Shown here: positions 58,070 to 64,000 of the stretch, one piece after another
How positions within the stretch are numbered: the first letter of the stretch is position 1
How the letters are laid out: each line of letters begins with the position of its first letter
NCBI GenBank assembly: GCA_030761205.1
Contig: JAULJL010000020.1
Coordinates: forward strand, 3,477,001-3,541,000
Source: Fremontodendron californicum
Lineage: Eukaryota > Streptophyta > Magnoliopsida > Malvales > Malvaceae
Direction: 5' to 3'
Length of the DNA: 64,000 nt
The notes under the pieces: generated by a model
The model's database searches: none
The model's input: the letters and a program-made list of their open reading frames with translations, nothing else
Told to the model about the DNA's origin: nothing
Made by a program: the position numbers and the translations under genes

Positions 58070-60289
58070 TGTAGACACCGATTTTATCCGGGTTACTTGT
58101 AAATAATTTTAATTTTAATTAGCTAATTAATTTTAATATAATTTTATTTTAGAACTTAAACAAAAAAATAAAAATTGAAAAACAAAAAATGAAAAAGATT
58201 CAGATAATTCAAAAATAAAAAAAATGATAAACCCAGTTTAGGTTGGACTTGATCTCTTCTTTGGATCAGACTTGGACTCGAAGAAGTATGATTAGAATAA
58301 ACTCCTATCTTGATCATAGTAGGACTCCAGATGAAAATAAAACTCTAATTTCTTTTCCTATATAAACAAGTTAAATCAGCAACCCTGAACACACAATTTT
58401 GGAAGAACACACAGAGGCAAGGGAGAGTATTTTTTCGAGTAGAACACAAAGGAAAATTTTATTTCTTTAGGGTTTGGATTTCGAAAATTTGAGGGTTCTT
58501 AGTTTTAGTGGTTGTTTCGAAAGGTTTTAATAGTGGGGATCTATGATTTAATTAGAAGAAGCTTAGGTCGGAGTTTGGTGACCATTTGGCAAACAACAGA
58601 GGAGATCGGAGGGGTTGAAGTCGCGGCATTCAAACTCAGTTCTAGGATTTTCTAAGTTGATTCGGGTAGAACTAGGTTGTTTTTTGAGTTGGGGAGATTG
58701 AAAGGTTTTTTTTTTTGATGATTTTTGGGATTTTTTTGGGCTCTTGCGGCGGCGGCAATCGACGACGGATCGACGATGGGCGGTGGCTATTTTTTGGGTT
58801 CTCAAGAACAGCCTTGGGTGTTCTTCACAAGGGAGAGTTGAGAGAAAAGGAAGACATTTTTTTTAAAAGGGTGAGAAATCTGATAAAAAAAAAATTTGGT
58901 TTTAAACCAGCATCCAGGCCGAGTCAGACGACCCGCGCCTAACGTCTGACCCGGATACTGGTTGGTTCTTTTTTGTTATTTGTTTTGTTTTGTTTTTTTT
59001 TTTATTTCTTTTATGGTATCTAGTCATTTAATTTGATTACATTTATTTAATATATTTTGGACTAATTTTTTATTTAGTTTTGTTTGATTGCAGGTGTATT
59101 GTTAGGATTAATTATTTTTAATTATTATTATTTACTAATTAATTATTTATTAACTATTATTTATTAATTATTAATTTTGATTTTAATTAGTTTTTATTTA
59201 TTATTCTTATTCTTATTCTTTTTATTAACTATTATTATTTATTATTATTAACTCTTATTACTATCTTTTAATTATTAATTATTATTAATTTTATTAGTAT
59301 TATTAGTAAGATAATTTTTTTTATTAAGTTAATCAATTTTTAAATTGATGATTAATTAAATTAAAATAATAAATAGAGATCTTTTCCGATGATGAAATTC
59401 AAAGAGATCACGATTGGTTGATTTTCGAAAAATTTCTAGGTGAGAGAATTATATTAAAAATTCTCCAGATTGATAGAAAAGTTTTCAAGGGATGATTTTC
59501 GATACAAAGAGGTTAAAATTTATTTGTTCTAAAATAATTAATTCTCAATGAATTTTTGAGTCATGATTTTCATAATTGATGTTTAATTAAAAATCAAGAT
59601 TAAATTAAGATTTCTTCCGAGGATGAAATTCAAGAAAATCGAGATTGGTTGATTTCTAAAAAGTTCTAGGTGAGAAAAAGTCTCTTAAAAATTCTCCAGG
59701 TCGATGGAAAGGATTTTAAGAAATAATTTTCGATATTGAGATCAAGATTTATTTTTGAACAAATATAAAAAAAATATAAGTTTTTTTAATTATGAAAATT
59801 AGACTTAGGTGTAAAGAACTTTGGCATAAAATTTAACTTTTTCGACGACGGAGTCTCTTCAATGGAAAGATCGATTTCTTTTGAATACTCTCGAGGTGAG
59901 GAAATTTTTTTTAGCAATTCCTCCAGATTGATGGAAGGGAGACCTAAAAAGTGATTTTCGATATTTCTAACTTGAAAATTTTAAAATAAAGATAGGATAG
60001 ATAAGACCATTTAATTAAGACTTTTAAGTATCACAAGACTAATTAGGTACTATCTTTTAGATAGGCGTTGTGAGGGTGCTAATCGTTCCTCACACGTAAC
60101 CGTACTCCCGAACCTAATTCTGATAAGTAGACCAGAACCTATTCTTTTTAAGGTGCCTTAGTCAAGCTTAAGATTACTTTAAATAGGATAGATTCGTATA
60201 GGTGACTAATCATACCTAGATTAGATGATTAGTGGCGACTCCATGATTTGTGTCTAGCATGCTGAATTCGTATTTGACACATTATGACA
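58070..60289 (+). repeat. 3' LTR of element C
   Basis: 2220 bp from TGTAGACACC to TTATGACA, followed by GTTTA. It has a TATA box at 58359-58366, three hairpin cassettes (about 59375-59490, 59610-59715, 59835-59945), the conserved block (60064-60117) and a primer-site mimic (60233-60243). It lacks solo LTR D and so records the pre-insertion sequence. Confidence 0.92.
58359..58366 (+). promoter_or_regulatory. TATA box in the 3' LTR of element C
   Basis: TATATAAA preceded by TCC, same context as 43652-43659. It could drive read-out toward the copia element. Confidence 0.55.
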
Positions 60290-60294
60290 GTTTA
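60290..60294. repeat. Right target-site duplication of element C (GTTTA)
   Basis: Exact copy of 43355-43359. Only 12 bp separate it from the copia LTR. Confidence 0.9.
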
Positions 60295-60306
60295 AAGTAA
60301 AGAGTC

Positions 60307-61401
60307 TGTTAGCTATATTAGCTTTGAATTGATCTTAATTTTGAAATGACAAAACTCTTAAGCTTAATTAGCTTGAGATTAAATTATTCTTAATTTAGCA
60401 TTTTTCATTTAATCATTTTAATAATACTTTGGAAAATACTAAAACATTTTAAACTCTTTTATTTTTCTCAAAAATACATGTTTATAAATATATATATGTT
60501 TAAAATATTTTTGAGACAAATTGACCTCTGTTCAAAAGCAAAAAGAACATGTTAAAGAAGAGGGGATCGATCCCCTAAGTATGGGATCGATCCCTCGAGA
60601 GTCAGTAGCTACTGATCTCTGGACGACAGTTAGGGATCGATCCCTCAAGGAAATGATTGATCCCGTGACTCCAACAGTCAAATTTTTTAAAGGAGAAAAA
60701 AGAGGGGATCGATCCCATACGTACTGCACTGACTTCCAAATACTACTTTTTGAGGAAACAACGGCTCTATTTTGCATTAAATGATCTAAATGACCATATT
60801 TGATATTGAAGGCATTAAAGGGTGTTTTCAACACTTCAACCATCAAGAGACTCTAAGAGAAGCAAATCAAAGCAAGAATTTCATATTCTCTCTAAGCTTT
60901 CAAGTGTTCATTGTGCTCAAGCTCAAATTCATATTGTATTCATTTTATCATTGTAATAGTCTCTTCATTTATTGTGCTTAAACTCAACAAATACTATCTT
61001 ATTAGAGGATCTTTTTAGTTTGCAAACAAATCTTCATTCTCTAAAGGGGTTTGAGTTTTTGAGTGACTTGTTCTTAAGGATTTGAGTAGAATTCTTAAGA
61101 TAGTGATTGTAAGGTTATACCTTAAACTCAAAGGTAATTTTTTACTAGTGGATTGGTGAAGCATCTTGGCAGAAAAGTGCCAAGAAGAGAGGACGTAGGC
61201 ACAAAGTGGAAGTACCGAACCTCTATACATCGAGTGTTTGATTCTCCTTTCTTACTCTTTATTTTAATTACTTGTGTTGACCATTTATTTCATATTAAAT
61301 TTGATTTCTTAATTTCCATAAATTAAAAATTCAAATTTATTACTGAAATTTTTAAAAACCAATTCACCCCCTCTTGGTAAATCTCTACACTTGAGCTAAC
61401 A
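60307..61401 (+). repeat. 5' LTR of copia element E
   Basis: It starts TGTTAGCT and ends AGCTAACA, a perfect 8-bp inverted repeat, two bases before the primer site. It holds four GGGATCGATCCC palindromes (60563, 60583, 60633, 60705). The 3' partner is outside the window, so the left end rests on the terminal repeat. Confidence 0.78.
60563..60716. repeat. Cluster of GGGATCGATCCC palindromes
   Basis: Perfect 12-nt palindromes at 60563-60574 (14 nt with flanks), 60583-60594, 60633-60644 and 60705-60716, plus a degenerate one near 60655. They lie in the upstream part of the copia LTR, where promoter elements are expected. Confidence 0.85.
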
Positions 61402-61403
61402 AT

Positions 61404-61414
61404 TGGTATCAGAG
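61404..61414 (+). other. Primer-binding site of copia element E
   Basis: TGGTATCAGAG, complementary to the 3' end of initiator tRNA-Met, the usual plant copia primer. Confidence 0.9.
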
Positions 61415-61556
61415 TTATTGGTCTCTTTTGTAGGTCTAACAACCTTGAGAAAAGATCCTTCTAAGTTCAAAGATGTATCAAGTGTGGAAGAAAGTGAAAA
61501 ATGATGAATTCCAACATGAAGCTTGTTTGATGGCTTTTGAATCCAATGCCTAATCC

Positions 61557-62960
61557 ATGGGTCTTGAAGGTCACTCCACTATGAGACCTCCTCTCTTCAA
61601 TGGTAAGAACTATTCCTATTGGAGAACTAGGATGAAGCTTTTTATTCAAGCAAATGATTATGAAGTTTGAAAGATCATCATGAATGGTCCACTCATTCCA
61701 AAGAAAAAAGTTGGAGAAACACAAGTGCCTAAGGATAAAGATGAATGGGATGAAGTAGACACCAAGATGGTTCAATTGAATGCCAAAGCAATGCACACTC
61801 TATTTTGTGCTTTAGGTCCAAGTGAATATAATATGGTTTCTCTTTGTGACAATGCTAAGCAAGTTTGGGACAAATTGGCAATCACTCATGAAGTAACAAA
61901 CCAAGTGAAAGAATCAAATATTAGTATGCTCACTCTTGATTATGAACTATTCAAGATGAAATCTGTGGAAAGTATAAAAGATATGTCCGATTGATTTACG
62001 GATGTCACCAATGGCTTGAATGGTCTTGGAAAGACATATCCCAACAAAGAAATGGTGAAGAAGTTGTTAAATAGTCTTCCTAAATCTTGGGAAGCTAAAG
62101 TGACCGCCATTGAAGAATCTAAAGATCCTAATACTCTTTCCTTAGATGAATTCATTGGTTCTCTCTTAACCTATGAGATGAAGATCAAGCATGGGCAAGA
62201 GTCAACAAAGAAGTTTGGTGTTGCTTTCAAATCAACCATTCAAGAAGAAGATAATGAAGAAAATGACAAGGTTGATGAAAATGAAAAAATGGCTAAGTTT
62301 GCAAAAAGATTCAAAAAGTTCATGAGGATGAACAAACGAAGAAGACCTCAAAGAAGAGATATGGTGAGAGGTGAATCAAGTAAAAGGGAGAAAGACCAAA
62401 TCATATGTTATGAATGTAAGAAACTGGGTCACATCAAGTTTGAATGTCCCTTATTGAAGAAACAAAACTCAAAGAAGCCAATGAAGAAAGCTATGGTGGC
62501 TACATGGAGACAGTGACACACATCCGACAATGATGAGTCATATGATGATGAAGTGGCCAACCTATGTCTCATGGCTTTTGAAGAGCCCAAGGTATCTTCT
62601 AACTATACCAATTTGAGTTCACATACTTTTGATGAATTGCAAAATGCCTTTGATGATTTAGCTTTTGAATTTGAGTCCATGAATCTAAGGTATAAGAAAA
62701 TAATTTCAAAGTTGAAAGATGAAAATGACTTTTTGATTAAAATCAAGAATGATTGTGAAAACAAAGTTGATGATTTGGAAATTGAAATTGATGATTTGAC
62801 AACAAAGAATGTAAACTTGCATAATTCCTTTTCTAAATTCTATATGGGACATCAAAAGCTTAATAACATGCTTGAAACACAAATGGTTTTCTTTAACAAA
62901 AATGGTTTGGGTTATGATGGTGATGAAAAGGAAACTCATTTAAAAAAAATTCTTTGTTAA
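61557..62960 (+). pseudogene. gag of copia element E
   Basis: The first in-frame ATG at 61557 gives MGLEGHSTMRPPLFNGKNYS, the start of the plant copia Gag (DUF4219/UBN2 type), with YSYWRTRMK and AKAMHTLFCALGPSEYN. The zinc knuckle CYECKKLGHIKFEC (about 62407-62448) binds RNA. A Lys/Glu-rich coiled-coil-like stretch follows (62690-62840). In-frame stops are TGA at 61668 (where Trp is usual), TGA at 61992 and TGA at 62514. The frame is then lost in an A-run near 62941-62949. Confidence 0.88.
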
Positions 62961-64000
62961 ACCAAGTAAGTCATATGAAGTATCTAGCTTGTGCACATAT
63001 TGTCATAAATTGGGTCATTCAATCCAAACTTGCCCTTTGAAGGTTGTCACTTATAGAAGTAAGCTCACTAGAAGTGTGTGGATTCCTAAAGGAGTTTGCA
63101 CATCTCAAGATGAGATTACTAAAATGAAGTGGATCCCTAAAGGCACAAGAATTGTGAAAAACCAATGCTCAAGGACCCAAGAAAATTTGGGTACCCAAAA
63201 CCAAAACTTGACTTTGTGTTTGTAGGTGGATGAGCATTGTTTCAAGGTAGATTCAAAAAAAAAAAAAAAAACCTTGGTACCTTGATAGTGGATGCTCAAG
63301 ACACATGACTGGAGACAAAAGTCAATTCTTGTATTTGAAGCCCAAAGGTGGTGGAGATGTTACCCTTGGAGACAATTCTAAAAGACAAATTGAAGGCATT
63401 GGCTCTATTGGTAATAACTCTTCAACTAATATTGAAAATGTTATCTTTGTTAAAGGTCTTAAGCATAATTTACTTAGCATTAGTTAATTGTGTGAGAAAG
63501 GTTTAAGGGTCATATTTGAATCTATACGTTGTCAAGTGATAAACATAAAGACAAATGAACTTGTCTTTATTGGTCATAGACAAGGAAATATTTATGTTGT
63601 TTATTTAAATGACTTGTCTTCACAAAATGTTTGTCTTATGGCTAAAGATGAAAATAACTCTTGGATTTGGCATAGAAGACTAGGTCATGCTAGTATGCAT
63701 GTTATTTCAAAACTTTCTCAAAAAGACTTAGTTGTTGGTTTACCAAAATTGAAATTTGAAAATGACAAAGTATGTGATGCTTGTGCTAAAGGTAAACATA
63801 GGAGGGCTTCTTTTAAACCTAAAATGTTGTTTCAACTACTAGAGTATTGCAAATGATTCATATTGATATTTTTGGTCCAACAAGGACATTGAGCTTGGGT
63901 GGTAAACAATATGGTTTTGTATTGGTTGATGATTTCTCTAGGTACACATGGGTTCTCTTCTTAAATTCTAAAGATGAAGCCTTGGAAAAGTTCATCACTT
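62961..64000 (+). pseudogene. pol of copia element E: second zinc knuckle, protease, GAG-pre-integrase, integrase start
   Basis: After the frameshift a second knuckle CTYCHKLGHSIQTC (about 62992-63033) and WIPKG repeats follow. WVPKTKT is in another frame (about 63185). The protease has WYLDSGCSRHMTGDK (63275-63319, catalytic Asp in DSG). LKHNLLSIS ends at a TAA (63485) where Gln is usual, and continues as the GAG-pre-integrase zinc region: WHRRLGHASMHVISKL and VCDACAKGKHRRASFK. A frameshift near 63820 precedes the integrase core MIHIDIFGPTRT with YGFVLVDDFSRYTWVLFL, cut by the window edge. Confidence 0.88.

Larger units (their letters stand above)
43360..60289 (+). mobile_element. Element C: non-autonomous Tat-like LTR retrotransposon with a nested solo LTR
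   Basis: The 5' LTR (43360-50770, interrupted by solo LTR D) and the 3' LTR (58070-60289) flank an interior of 7.3 kb. The target duplication GTTTA is perfect. A primer site follows the 5' LTR and a polypurine tract precedes the 3' LTR. The interior has a leader with duplicated hairpins, a 33-36-bp array, a shortened dead gag, about 3.7 kb of non-coding spacer and two further arrays. No pol motif is present. Without D the element is about 11.7 kb. Sampled LTR stretches differ by about 5%, so it is older than element A. Confidence 0.92.
60307..64000 (+). mobile_element. Element E: Ty1/copia retrotransposon, decayed, runs off the window
   Basis: A 1095-bp 5' LTR, a tRNA-iMet primer site (61404-61414) and gag, protease, GAG-pre-integrase and the start of the integrase core, in copia order, are visible. 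RT, RNase H and the 3' LTR lie right of the window. At least four stops and three frameshifts inactivate it. The expected 5-bp target copy would be GAGTC (60302-60306). Confidence 0.9.

Overview
The window is nuclear DNA of a flowering plant, probably a eudicot. It is AT-rich, the one clear gene has plant-type introns, and the rest is plant transposable elements. No prokaryotic, organellar, tRNA, rRNA or CRISPR feature was found. The species cannot be named from the sequence.

Layout. (1) 1-18670 is a nested pair of Ty3/gypsy elements of the Tat/Ogre type. Element B (plus strand, 5' part outside the window) carries a decayed protease/G-patch, reverse transcriptase, two RNase H domains and integrase, and ends in a 3.04-kb LTR. 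Element A (328-9836, minus strand, 9.5 kb, two 1.56-kb LTRs, 5-bp target duplication CAGGG) sits inside B's G-patch coding region and has no coding capacity. (2) 18671-43359 is AT-rich and single-copy-looking, with small elements: two 3' fragments of LINEs, a PIF-like MITE, a TIR-bearing repeat family (one copy holding a SINE-like insert) and a hAT MITE. It holds the only intact gene, an HD-Zip class II transcription factor of the HAT22/HAT9 type (34704-35959, three exons, 296 aa). (3) 43360-60289 is element C, another Tat-like element with target duplication GTTTA, an internally decayed gag, no pol, and a 5.18-kb solo LTR (element D, target duplication ATGGT) inside its 5' LTR. The 3' LTR keeps the uninterrupted site. 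(4) 60307-64000 is the 5' part of a decayed Ty1/copia element (E), which runs off the window.

How the parts relate. A, B, C and D belong to one extended family. A, B and C share a polypurine tract, A and C keep a primer site matching a tRNA-Arg(ACG) 3' end, and all four share blocks inside the LTRs. B could have been an autonomous parent; A and C look like parasites that kept only terminal and leader signals. The most interesting signals are non-coding: hairpins near the 3' end of the LTRs with compensatory changes between subfamilies, a repeated hairpin cassette, and an exact 11-nt copy of the start of the primer-binding site inside every LTR. By eye, A is recent (about eight substitutions between LTRs) and C is older (roughly 5% in sampled stretches).

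Limits. Homology calls rest on recognition of motifs, repeat counts are by eye, and long AT-rich stretches may hide lncRNAs, miRNAs or regulatory DNA.
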